From Candidatus Heimdallarchaeota archaeon (GTDB lineage: Archaea; Asgardarchaeota; Heimdallarchaeia; Heimdallarchaeales; Heimdallarchaeaceae), in contig JAEOSZ010000031.1 of assembly GCA_016840095.1 (NCBI GenBank), positions 62,001 to 126,000 on the forward strand: a DNA stretch of 64,000 nucleotides, read 5' to 3'. Numbering within the stretch: position 1 is the stretch's first letter; every line of letters begins with the position of its first letter. Under the pieces are notes generated by a model. The model was not told the origin of the DNA. It saw only the letters and a program-made list of their open reading frames with translations, and did no database searches. A program made the translations under genes and the position numbers. Below, piece by piece: positions 46,001 to 54,283 of the stretch.

Positions 46001-46687
46001 ATGCTTGAACCATTAGTTATGAAAAAGGTGACAATATTAGGAACTACTGGTTCAGGAAAAACTACATTCTTGGAAGCTCTGTTTGGGAATATAGAGAAGA
46101 ATGATGTTGCTCGTAGAGTATTCAAAGAAGTTCAGAGTAACTTAGATTTCACACCTCTAAAATACAACAATTTTACTTCAAGTACTACAACAATTTCTCT
46201 TAATGTAGTTAACTCAGTTATAGTTCTAACAAGATTCAACAAGGTATTAATCAAAAAGTTTGAGGATAGAGAAACTATTGATTTTGAATCCATTGATTCA
46301 GCTTTTCAGGTAGTTTTATCTGATCCAGCTGGGCAAGAAAGGTTTAATTTCATGCAAGAAATTGCCTTAAAAGGCTCTGATTTAGTTATCATTATGGCTG
46401 ATGGTACAAATATTTCTTCTATGGAGAAAATTCTCCATTATTTGGAAATGGTTCAAATGGAAGAATACAGAAAAAATAGACAAATTCCTGTACTAGTTTT
46501 CATCAACAAATCTGATCTTAGAGATAGAGGTATATATTTAGGAAAGGATGTTGCAGAGAGAATAGTTTTTTCTTCTATTATTGATCGTGAGATTGTTTTT
46601 TACGAAACTTCTAATCTTGATGCAAGGTGTTATGAACTTCCCTTAACTATTATCTTCAATTATTTAGCAATGCAGGCTTATTCCTAA
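46001..46687 (+). CDS. Ras/Arf-like small GTPase
   Basis: The protein of about 228 residues has G1 LGTTGSGKTT, a threonine-rich switch I region (SSTTTIS), G3 DPAGQERF, G4 INKSDL and a G5-like ETSNLD. This is the order of Ras-superfamily GTPases, with DPAGQ instead of DTAGQ. It lacks a C-terminal prenylation cysteine. Such GTPases are abundant in Asgard archaea. The start is ATG 46001 (about 24 bp after a TATA-like element) or ATG 46019. Two helical genes follow on the same strand. Confidence 0.82.
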   Translation: MLEPLVMKKVTILGTTGSGKTTFLEALFGNIEKNDVARRVFKEVQSNLDFTPLKYNNFTSSTTTISLNVVNSVIVLTRFNKVLIKKFEDRETIDFESIDSAFQVVLSDPAGQERFNFMQEIALKGSDLVIIMADGTNISSMEKILHYLEMVQMEEYRKNRQIPVLVFINKSDLRDRGIYLGKDVAERIVFSSIIDREIVFYETSNLDARCYELPLTIIFNYLAMQAYS

Positions 46688-46746
46688 AATCCTTTCAAAC
46701 TAACTAAATCTTTATCTATTTTGGTTGATTGGTTCAGTTGAAGGCA

Positions 46747-47112
46747 ATGAAACAGATTAAACAGCTTACTTTCAATATTACTCAAAGTAGGCGTATAAAG
46801 AACTATTCTCAAAAAAATAATATTCCTGAAAAAGAACTGTTAGCTCGTTATCAATCTGCTATGCATGTGATTTTTCTTGCCTGGAAAAAGAATCAAGAGC
46901 TTAATCCAGATTTACCATTCAGAACATTTTTTCTAGATATTATGAAATATGCAGAATTTGTCTTCAGATTAAAAGAGAGAAAAGTAGATCTAGTAAAAAT
47001 TACTGAACATGTAGAGATTTTAGAAGATGCTATTGAGGAATATAAACAAGACTACAACAAACTGATTGGAATTGAGAAAGTAGTTAAAGAATATGAAGAG
47101 AGGAATGCTTGA
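46747..47112 (+). CDS. Uncharacterised helical protein downstream of the GTPase
   Basis: The protein of about 121 residues is predicted to be almost entirely helical and ends in a long Glu/Lys-rich helix. It has no signal, membrane segment or metal motif. Its last bases overlap the ATG of the next gene (TGATG), so the two are translationally coupled. A TTG at 46738 is an alternative start better spaced from an upstream TATA-like element. No family is recognised. Confidence 0.6.
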   Translation: MKQIKQLTFNITQSRRIKNYSQKNNIPEKELLARYQSAMHVIFLAWKKNQELNPDLPFRTFFLDIMKYAEFVFRLKERKVDLVKITEHVEILEDAIEEYKQDYNKLIGIEKVVKEYEERNA

Positions 47113-47561
47113 TGAAAATAGGTACAACACAATTCACTGTCAAATTCAAAGATAAGATTCCTTGTGACGATGAAGAGCTTCTTGCTAGTGATTTAGCATA
47201 TTATCTTTATTACCTAGAACTAATTCCAGAAGAACTTAGTGATTGGAATATGGACGATCTTAATTCTAAAAGAAAAGATGATGAAGAAGTCTTTACTAAA
47301 CTAAGTCGCGAATATTCAAACTTATTCAAAACCTATGCTCTGATTAGACTCAAAGCAAATGAATTATATGAAGGAAATAGGGTTATTGCATTAACTATGG
47401 GATTGCTAAGACAAAAATTACTACAGTTAAAAGAATCAGGTGTGGAACTCCCTCTTGACTATGTTGAATCTATAGAACATATCGAACATTTCATCTACAG
47501 ATATCTTACCAAGAAACAAGACAAGAGACTAGTAGAACAAGTAGTTTTTGATGAAAGGTAA
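47112..47561 (+). CDS. Uncharacterised helical protein coupled to the preceding gene
   Basis: The protein of about 149 residues has a short N-terminal strand, then acidic and basic helices rich in Leu and Tyr. It has no recognised domain. Its ATG overlaps the stop of the gene before it. With the GTPase, the two proteins may form a functional cassette, for example as regulators or effectors, but only the gene order suggests this. Confidence 0.6.
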   Translation: MKIGTTQFTVKFKDKIPCDDEELLASDLAYYLYYLELIPEELSDWNMDDLNSKRKDDEEVFTKLSREYSNLFKTYALIRLKANELYEGNRVIALTMGLLRQKLLQLKESGVELPLDYVESIEHIEHFIYRYLTKKQDKRLVEQVVFDER

Positions 47562-47584
47562 AAAAATATTTTGTCGGTATTACA

Positions 47585-47622
47585 GACCTTTTAGATAAGG
47601 TCGCGACCTTCTTAACAAGGTT
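47585..47622. promoter_or_regulatory. Two tandem 20-bp palindromic units at the recombinase start
   Basis: GACCTT at 47585 and 47605 and AAGGTC/AAGGTT at 47597 and 47617 form two inverted repeats, each with a 6-bp spacer and set exactly 20 bp apart. The middle two half-sites also form a perfect 14-bp palindrome (47597-47610). The block ends three bases before the recombinase ATG and overlaps where a promoter should be. It could be an operator for autoregulation or the recombinase's crossover site. Confidence 0.7.
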
Positions 47623-47625
47623 AAA

Positions 47626-48357
47626 ATGATTCGTTGTATTATTTATGTAAGAACTTCAACAGCTGATCAAGAATCAGGTCTGGAAACACAAATAGATGAT
47701 GTCACTGCGAAAATCTATCAAGCTGGAGACAGGGAGATAGTCAGAATCATTAGAGATGAAGATGTTCCAGGAGACAGCGATCCAGAATATAGAGATGGAT
47801 TCAAAGAAATTTTGCAAATGGTTGAAGATGATGAATTTGATGAGCTATGGAGTCAGTCAAGAGATAGACTATCAAGGGATGTTGATATTCTAGGTTATAT
47901 CAGAGTCATGCTCAAAAAGAAAGACATTTCCATCATTTGTTTGGATGATGAAGATAACAAAGCTTTTGCTAGAATAAAAGATCTATTTGGTGAAATGGAA
48001 CTTGAGAAATATAGGGAAAAGCGTTACAAAGGAATGTTGAGAAGGATAGAGAGTAAGAAGGTTATGTCACGCCCTCCTTTTGGTTATACAGTTAACGAAG
48101 AAGGAAGCTTAATTATTGATGAAAGTAAAATGGGTCTTATTAGACGTCTTTTTGGTGAGTTTGACAATCCATTTGCATCACTCAAAACACTGAGTATCAA
48201 ATACAATATTCCTGTATCAACATTGAGGAATATTAGGTCAAACCCAATATACCGAACCGGTGAAGTACGTTGGGCAGGGAAAATTGCTTACTATGTTGAC
48301 CCTATTGTTCCTGAAGATAAAGATCAAATGTTAAAAACTGAATGGGAAGCAAACTAA
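47626..48357 (+). CDS. Serine recombinase (resolvase/invertase family)
   Basis: The 243-residue protein starts with the serine-recombinase catalytic segment IIYVRTSTADQ (nucleophile Ser11, Arg9), followed by SRDRLSRD with the active-site arginines. The catalytic domain covers about 1-140. The C-terminal part (about 150-243) resembles a short version of the recombinase DNA-binding region, with SRPPFGYTVNEEG and VSTLRNIRSNPIYRTG. It is shorter than large phage integrases. No transposase, tnpB or inverted ends are nearby. A tandem palindrome directly upstream is a candidate binding site. Confidence 0.85.
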   Translation: MIRCIIYVRTSTADQESGLETQIDDVTAKIYQAGDREIVRIIRDEDVPGDSDPEYRDGFKEILQMVEDDEFDELWSQSRDRLSRDVDILGYIRVMLKKKDISIICLDDEDNKAFARIKDLFGEMELEKYREKRYKGMLRRIESKKVMSRPPFGYTVNEEGSLIIDESKMGLIRRLFGEFDNPFASLKTLSIKYNIPVSTLRNIRSNPIYRTGEVRWAGKIAYYVDPIVPEDKDQMLKTEWEAN

Positions 48358-48362
48358 TCTTC

Positions 48363-49268
48363 TCATTCATACATTTCTCTAATATACTCTTTTTCTAGTA
48401 CTAATTTTACATCAGGTATGTTGGTACTGAAACCATGTTCTGTTACAAAACCTGCAATTAAGCTAGCTGGAATTATCTCAAAATAAGGATTATAGACTTT
48501 TACTTCTGCTGGTCTATCTTTAGCCCAAACCTCGCTAGATGGATAGCTTTGTATTGTAAATGGTATCGTTTTCAGAAGTAATTTGAGTGTTGTACTTACA
48601 ACATAGAATGGTACCTTGCATTGAAAAGCAAAAATAGCCAAAGCATGACAACCAATTTTGTTTACAACATTACCATTTGGAAATATAGTATCTGCACCAA
48701 TTAACACTAAATCAGGATTAAGAGCTTTTATCGCTCTACCAACAGCTGCATCAACAAGGTAGTTTACTTTGAAACCTAGGTTTACTACTTCTAAAGCTAA
48801 TTTCTTTCCTTCTAAAGCTGGTCTTGATTCAAATATTGTAAGTTCTGGAAGGTTTTCTTTATCCTGTATTTCGCTAAGTTTTCTAAGAGCACTGAAAATT
48901 GTGCTAGACCTTGACATGGTTACAATGTTTTTACACTTTGAAATTATAGGTAATAGTTTTTCAATCAAATGATCCCTTTGATCATCCATCTTTTGAATCA
49001 CTCTATCAGCTAAATCTTCAACTGCAACTCCATGTTGAAAGAAATCGATAAAATAAATCAGAACATTTCGAAGTGCAGACATTTCTTTCTTTATTTCTAT
49101 TACCTCACGAAGCATCTCAGATAAATCCATTATCTTTCCATACTTAGAAGGATCTTTCTGTATCTCATTTTTTATGAGTAGAATTGCTTTTCTAACAATT
49201 TCTTCAGACCCACTAGTTTTGTCTGCTTTTAAATCGGAAATTCGCTCATGAAATTCTTCTGAATACAC
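48363..49268 (-). CDS. eIF2B/ribose-1,5-bisphosphate isomerase family protein
   Basis: The 301-residue protein matches the eIF2B alpha/beta/delta-like family: a helical N-terminal third, then TMSRSST, VDAAVGRAI, IGADTIFPNGNVVNKIG and a final NPYFEIIPASLIAG. The family includes eukaryotic translation regulators, ribose-1,5-bisphosphate isomerase of the archaeal AMP pathway and methylthioribose-phosphate isomerase. The specific role cannot be fixed here. The SRSST segment is closer to eIF2B-like members, by memory of the family. Confidence 0.75.
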   Translation of the reverse strand: MYSEEFHERISDLKADKTSGSEEIVRKAILLIKNEIQKDPSKYGKIMDLSEMLREVIEIKKEMSALRNVLIYFIDFFQHGVAVEDLADRVIQKMDDQRDHLIEKLLPIISKCKNIVTMSRSSTIFSALRKLSEIQDKENLPELTIFESRPALEGKKLALEVVNLGFKVNYLVDAAVGRAIKALNPDLVLIGADTIFPNGNVVNKIGCHALAIFAFQCKVPFYVVSTTLKLLLKTIPFTIQSYPSSEVWAKDRPAEVKVYNPYFEIIPASLIAGFVTEHGFSTNIPDVKLVLEKEYIREMYE

Positions 49269-49324
49269 AAAGCTTCAATTGGAAATGCCTTTAAAAAGTT
49301 GTTTTTTAAACATATAAAGGAAAA

Positions 49325-50059
49325 TCATATGCCAAAGAAGTCTTTTCTGCTATCTATAATCTCAATGTAAAGTCTATCTAACTTATGGGTTAGATGAATT
49401 ATATGTTCAGGTAGAATTTCTTCATCCCATTTGTTAAAGAAGGATTTGACTGTAGCTAGATCTTCTTCATCAACCATCATATCTTTTTGAAGTCGAATTA
49501 CAAGGAGTGGAATGTTTTTGTTTTCTTCAAGAATATTTTCAACATTTCTTCCAACTAATCTAACGCATTGATTGTACTCTTTTTTCATTTTGCTAGCACC
49601 ATTTTCAATTAACCTCTCTAATCCCTCAAAGGATGCAGGGATAGCCTTCTTTAGGTTGAAACCAGTAACAATAAGGTTGAATGGAAAGAGAAGAGCAATA
49701 ATACTAGCTAGGAAGTAAATTAATGGTACAGGAAGTTTGAATAGGAAATTGAGAAACCAGTGTGGTGTTAATATTCTTGCTGCTCCAACCAAAATAACTC
49801 CTTTACAATTAGGAAGAGCTTTACGACTTAGAAGTTCTATTAAATTGCATCCACCCATGCTATATCCAACAATCATATAGGATCGATTTTCAGGAATAAC
49901 AGATTCCATTTCATCTAAATGATCTTCAATTGAATATCTTTTGTAATTGGTTGTATGTGCAAAATTCTCCTCCCCATACCTTTCTTCATAAGCTGGGTAT
50001 TTCCTGTAATAATTACTGAAACCAGGAGCTAATACCATGAAAGGTTCTTTCTCAGACAT
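49325..50059 (-). CDS. Alpha/beta hydrolase
   Basis: The 244-residue protein has the nucleophile elbow GYSMGG (Ser67) after a beta strand, an oxyanion-type LAPGFSNYY near the start, and a membrane-like hydrophobic helix (about 105-130) that may form a lid or anchor. An acidic VVDEED-type segment and a late HLTHKL histidine complete a plausible catalytic triad. Substrate unknown. Confidence 0.7.
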   Translation of the reverse strand: MSEKEPFMVLAPGFSNYYRKYPAYEERYGEENFAHTTNYKRYSIEDHLDEMESVIPENRSYMIVGYSMGGCNLIELLSRKALPNCKGVILVGAARILTPHWFLNFLFKLPVPLIYFLASIIALLFPFNLIVTGFNLKKAIPASFEGLERLIENGASKMKKEYNQCVRLVGRNVENILEENKNIPLLVIRLQKDMMVDEEDLATVKSFFNKWDEEILPEHIIHLTHKLDRLYIEIIDSRKDFFGI

Positions 50060-50151
50060 AGTATTTGTGATAGTTAACTTGGTTTTAAGTTTTTTTCAAA
50101 TAATGAGGTTTCAAAGCAAAATCTAAAAAGGAGTTGAAATATCAATCCAGT

Positions 50152-51060
50152 ATGGTTAATTTCCTCTTCATCATTTCAGTGTTTTCTGGTTTAGCTTCTT
50201 TTGCTCTTTATAACATTGGTTTTGTTCTGGAGAAGAAAGCAATAAACAAAATGTCAGAGGAAATGAAAAAGACTACAAAAGCCATGTTGAAATCGATTTT
50301 AAAGAATAAACTTTGGTTATTTGGATTACTCCTAACTATACTAAGTATAGGTTTTTACTATGTAGCATTGTTATGGGCTCCACTAAGTGCTATTGCACCT
50401 TTAGCTGGTTTTGGAATCATAGTTTTGGTTATTTTTGCTCATGTAGATCTCAAAGAAACAGTTAGAAGAATTGAACTCATTGGTTTCCTTCTAATCCTTG
50501 GAGGAATAACAGCTTCTTCATATCTAACAAGCTTAGGTGAGTCTTCTCTTTCTTGGAGTCAATGGAAAACAGTTTCTCATTCATGGCAAAGTGTAATTAT
50601 GATAGTTGGAAGTCTTATTATTGCAATATCATTTACCTTTGTACCTGTGATTTTTAAAAGAAAAATAAGACCTTTTGATATAGCAATTTTTGCTGGAATT
50701 ATTGCTGGTCTTCAGGCAATAGTAATTAAAGGAGTCACAATATGGACTTCAGAAGGAAATTGGAATACAGACATAGTTATTGCTGTAGTGTATGTTTTTG
50801 GATTCTTATTAACTGCTCTTCTGTCTACAGGAAGTCTTCAATTCGCATTTAGAGAAGGGAAGGTTTCTAGTATCATGTCAATTTACAATGGAGTCATGAC
50901 TATATTTCCAATATTCTTTGGAGGAATTCTTCTTGGAGAATGGAATTTGCTATCGGTTCTAGAGCAAACATTTCTAGGAATTTCAATTTTCGTAACTTTA
51001 GCTGGAGTAGTGATCATAAGTTTTCATCACACTCATTCTTTCACAGAAACTAGTCGATGA
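50152..51060 (+). CDS. DMT/NIPA-like membrane transporter
   Basis: The protein of about 302 residues has nine to ten hydrophobic helices. The motif LWAPLSAIAPLAGFGIIVL recalls the APL(S) pattern of NIPA/DMT-type carriers, and the second half has KVSSIMSIYNGVMTIFP. This is one of three DMT-like transporters in the window. The ATG at 50152 precedes the first helix; an upstream TTG at 50134 is also open. Its end overlaps the convergent deaminase gene by 28 bp. Confidence 0.75.
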   Translation: MVNFLFIISVFSGLASFALYNIGFVLEKKAINKMSEEMKKTTKAMLKSILKNKLWLFGLLLTILSIGFYYVALLWAPLSAIAPLAGFGIIVLVIFAHVDLKETVRRIELIGFLLILGGITASSYLTSLGESSLSWSQWKTVSHSWQSVIMIVGSLIIAISFTFVPVIFKRKIRPFDIAIFAGIIAGLQAIVIKGVTIWTSEGNWNTDIVIAVVYVFGFLLTALLSTGSLQFAFREGKVSSIMSIYNGVMTIFPIFFGGILLGEWNLLSVLEQTFLGISIFVTLAGVVIISFHHTHSFTETSR

Positions 51061-52388
51061 GTAATTTTTTCAATTTCATCTAATGACATATCAATATCTT
51101 GGTTCAATAAAATGGAATTTTCCACAATCAATTTTCCATTACTTATTACATTTGTAACATCATTTCCCTTCATTGAGTAGGCGAAGTGATTAAGAATATA
51201 ATTTTCATCAAAGTTAGGTGTTAAATGTGGTTTCCTGAGGTTGATTGTTACAATATCTGCAAATGAACCTTTCTCTAAAGTTCCAATCCCTTCCCATCCA
51301 AGAGCTTTAGCTCCACCAATAGTAGCTAATTTCAATACTTCCTCTGCTTTTATTACAACAGGATTATGTTGAAGTCCCTTGTAGTATAATGCTAGAAATC
51401 TAATTGTATCAAAAAGATCCAATGTATTGTTACTAGAGGGGCCATCAGTACCTAAGCCTATCCTGTCTATTGATTGAATCATTTTGGGAATAGGTGGCAT
51501 GTAATTTCCAAGTTTAGCATTTGAAAGTGGATTAATTGAGATTCTTGTTCCTCTTTCTTTTAATGTTTCAATGTCTTTATCGTTTACATGAATACAGTGA
51601 GCTGCAATTAGATTCTCATCTAAAACTCCAATTTTATCAAGAAATTCTACTGGTGTTTTCACATCTGGATAGGGAACATCAAATTTGTTGTTGAAACTCT
51701 TGCTATCTTCAATTTCAGTTTCAGATTCAGCTAAGTGAGTATGAATGTACACCTGAGGAATATCTGTGTTCTCAGAGTTATATTCATCTATGAATTGATG
51801 AGCAGCTTTGAAATCAGCAATATTAACAGTATAAGGAGAATGTAAAGCCAAGGAAACACGTATAGTTTCATCCATAGTATTATGATGTTCCTTAACAATT
51901 TCAATAGCCTCTTCTAAGGTAGTTATACCGGTGAGTAAAGGTGCAGCGACCATCCCTTTCAAACCTATATCAGTGATTGCTTTTGCTTCGAATTTTGGAT
52001 ACCAATACATTGAATTAACTGTTGTGACACCACTAAGTATTGATTCCATACTCCCAAGTAGAGCACCTTGATAAACGTCTTCACCAGTTAATTTAGCTTC
52101 TAAGGGCCAAATGTGATCCTCTAACCAAGTTTTTAGAGGAAGATTATCTGCAATTCCTCGAAAAATTGTCATAGCTATATGTGTGTGGCAATTTATTAAA
52201 CCTGGAATAATAAGCTGATTTTTATCTCCAATCACATCATGGCCAGACAAGTACTGTTTCATCCTAACATAAGGACCAATTTCTACTATTCTATCTTCTT
52301 CAATAATCAGTAGGGGATGCTTAACAAATTTAAGATTTAAATCTTTATCAAAGTAAATTGCCACTCTACCTTCAACAGCAAGTTCCAT
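51033..52388 (-). CDS. 5-methylthioadenosine/S-adenosylhomocysteine deaminase (amidohydrolase)
   Basis: The protein of about 451 residues has the metal motif INCHTHIAM, then HTHLAESETE, AAHCIHVND and LGTDGPSSNN, the standard set for the MTA/SAH deaminase branch of the amidohydrolase family (MtaD type). It would deaminate the products left after SAM use by methyltransferases and radical SAM enzymes, several of which are encoded nearby. The frame is open to 52436, but the ATG at 52388 (MELAVEG) is better placed 25 bp after a TATA-like aaataattt. The radical SAM gene lies just upstream on the same strand. Confidence 0.85.
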   Translation of the reverse strand: MELAVEGRVAIYFDKDLNLKFVKHPLLIIEEDRIVEIGPYVRMKQYLSGHDVIGDKNQLIIPGLINCHTHIAMTIFRGIADNLPLKTWLEDHIWPLEAKLTGEDVYQGALLGSMESILSGVTTVNSMYWYPKFEAKAITDIGLKGMVAAPLLTGITTLEEAIEIVKEHHNTMDETIRVSLALHSPYTVNIADFKAAHQFIDEYNSENTDIPQVYIHTHLAESETEIEDSKSFNNKFDVPYPDVKTPVEFLDKIGVLDENLIAAHCIHVNDKDIETLKERGTRISINPLSNAKLGNYMPPIPKMIQSIDRIGLGTDGPSSNNTLDLFDTIRFLALYYKGLQHNPVVIKAEEVLKLATIGGAKALGWEGIGTLEKGSFADIVTINLRKPHLTPNFDENYILNHFAYSMKGNDVTNVISNGKLIVENSILLNQDIDMSLDEIEKITHRLVSVKE

Positions 52389-52450
52389 AAGAGAGAAAAA
52401 GAAGAAAATTATTTGAGTGTTGTCTAAGTGATACAATTATATTTAGAAAA

Positions 52451-53512
52451 CTAAGTCAAATAAACAGGCTTGTAAGGATAAATTGGAATAACTTGATTAC
52501 ACTTAGGGCATCTACCTTTTTCTGTTAGAGAATTGAAGATAACTGAAAAAATATTCCTCTTTATCAGTAATTCAGAGCAATTGGGGCAATATGTACTTTG
52601 GAAGGGATGACCAGGGATGTTCCCCAAGTAGACGAAATTTAACCCTTCATCTTTTGCAATGGTGTGAGCTTTTTGAAGTTGTGAGATTGAAGTTTTTTCT
52701 ATCCTTGTTAAGTAGGATGGAAAGTATCTTATGAAATGAACAGGTGTGTTGACAGAAAGATTCTTTATAACATCTTGAGCGAAATCCCTAATAAACTCCT
52801 CATCATCATTGATTGTTGGAATTAATAAGTAAACGAGTTCGATATGGATGCTTCTTTGATAAGCCATCTGTAGATTTTCCCAAACATATTTGAGCTTCAT
52901 ATCTAGCAAACAATCCACAACATTTTCTGTTCCTTTAAAACTAACAGTCATCCCAGTCATTCCAGCTGAGATGAGATAATCTAAAGCTTCACCAGTCATG
53001 TAACCATTGGTAACAATCATTTTGTAATAATCATTTGTGACTAGTTGGAATACATCAACAGCAAATTCTAGAGAAAGAGTAGGCTCATTGAATGAGAAAC
53101 AAACACCATTAATTGATGGATTAAAAGAAGCATTCTCTGCAACTTTTTCTGGTGTCATTAGACTTGCATCTGTATATTTTTCTGGAGGAGGATTTTTAGT
53201 TATATCCCAATTCAAGCACCAATCGCATTCAAAGTTACATCCCCATGAACCTAAAGTCAAAGCTGTTGAACCAGGAAAATAATGATATGCAGGTTTTTTC
53301 TCAATTGGGTTTAAACTGTAACTAGAAACATCCCCATATTGAAGAGTATACAACTTTCCTTCAAAATTCCTTCTTGTTTTACATTTGCCTATTTCTCCCT
53401 CTTGAATAACACACATTCTTCTGCATGTTAAACATTGAACACTGTCACCACTCATCTTTTTGAAGAGATATGATTGTTTAATTCGTGGATCATCTGTGTT
53501 CAATGTATTCAT
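52451..53512 (-). CDS. Radical SAM enzyme, AmmeMemoRadiSam-type (third copy in window)
   Basis: The 353-residue protein has CLTCRRMC and GKCKTRRN near the start, the radical SAM motif CNFECDWC, and two C-terminal CxxC pairs (CPNC and CPKC) forming a zinc-ribbon-like tail. It is a paralogue of the protein at 3698-4738. Neither MEMO1 nor AMMECR1 genes are adjacent. It shares its strand with the MTA/SAH deaminase gene 62 bp downstream, so SAM turnover and product removal may be linked. Confidence 0.87.
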   Translation of the reverse strand: MNTLNTDDPRIKQSYLFKKMSGDSVQCLTCRRMCVIQEGEIGKCKTRRNFEGKLYTLQYGDVSSYSLNPIEKKPAYHYFPGSTALTLGSWGCNFECDWCLNWDITKNPPPEKYTDASLMTPEKVAENASFNPSINGVCFSFNEPTLSLEFAVDVFQLVTNDYYKMIVTNGYMTGEALDYLISAGMTGMTVSFKGTENVVDCLLDMKLKYVWENLQMAYQRSIHIELVYLLIPTINDDEEFIRDFAQDVIKNLSVNTPVHFIRYFPSYLTRIEKTSISQLQKAHTIAKDEGLNFVYLGNIPGHPFQSTYCPNCSELLIKRNIFSVIFNSLTEKGRCPKCNQVIPIYPYKPVYLT

Positions 53513-53623
53513 TTCTTATGTAGGATATTTCCTATAAAAGATTGTTGTAGTCTTTAACTCAATTCTATGATGTAATTAGAAACATTTTTTATTTTAGTGA
53601 CAAATACATATTAGGTTTCGATC

Positions 53624-54283
53624 TTGAGTTATGTTCTAATGAAAGTTCTTGAATCTGCTCCCCATAGGTACGATAAAGGTATAAAGATTCTAACTTTAGG
53701 GAAAATTGACAAAGCATACGATAGGGTAATTGAAAACATAAAGAAACATGATAATGTTCTAGATATTGGTTGTGGAACTGGAATGTTATCTTTTAGAGCT
53801 GTTATTAAAGGTGCAACAGTAATAGGAATTGACATCAATCCAGAAATGCTAGAAATTGCAGAAAAAAGAACGGAAGAGCTCAAAGTAGAAGAGAAGATAA
53901 AATTTCTAGAAATGGGAGTTGCTGAATTAGATCGATTTGAAAATGAATCATTTGAAGTAGTTGTTAGTGGATTATGTTTTTCAGAGCTAAGTGATGATGA
54001 AATTTCTTATACATTACATCAAATTAAACGGATTTTGCATACTGAAGGTAAATTTCTCTTAGTTGATGAAACTAGGAGTAAATCAATTGTAAAGAGAATT
54101 GTAAACTTGTTTTTACGGGTACCTCTTATTATTCTAACGTACATTCTAACCCAAACCACTTCCAGAGCTTTAAAAAATATTGAGAAAGAAATAGAAGAAA
54201 CTGGCTTAAAAATCCAATCTAGAAAATCGAATTTTCTAGATAATTTTGTTGAATTAGTAATTGTTAGGAAGGATATGAAATGA
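53624..54283 (+). CDS. SAM-dependent methyltransferase coupled to the HgcA-like corrinoid protein (CpaM-like)
   Basis: The 219-residue class I methyltransferase has motif I VLDIGCGTGMLSF, motif II IGIDINPEM and the SGLCFSEL region. The C-terminal half has a hydrophobic helix (about 160-180) that may touch the membrane. Its stop overlaps the start of the corrinoid protein gene (ATGA), so the two proteins probably work together. Methyltransferases in this position have been called corrinoid-protein-associated (CpaM); that name is from memory. The start is TTG 53624 or ATG 53639. Confidence 0.75.
   Translation: MSYVLMKVLESAPHRYDKGIKILTLGKIDKAYDRVIENIKKHDNVLDIGCGTGMLSFRAVIKGATVIGIDINPEMLEIAEKRTEELKVEEKIKFLEMGVAELDRFENESFEVVVSGLCFSELSDDEISYTLHQIKRILHTEGKFLLVDETRSKSIVKRIVNLFLRVPLIILTYILTQTTSRALKNIEKEIEETGLKIQSRKSNFLDNFVELVIVRKDMK

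Noticed and set aside
47626-48357. Serine recombinase as part of an IS607-type element
   Set aside because: No tnpB gene lies beside it, the N-terminus begins directly with the catalytic domain, and no element ends are visible.
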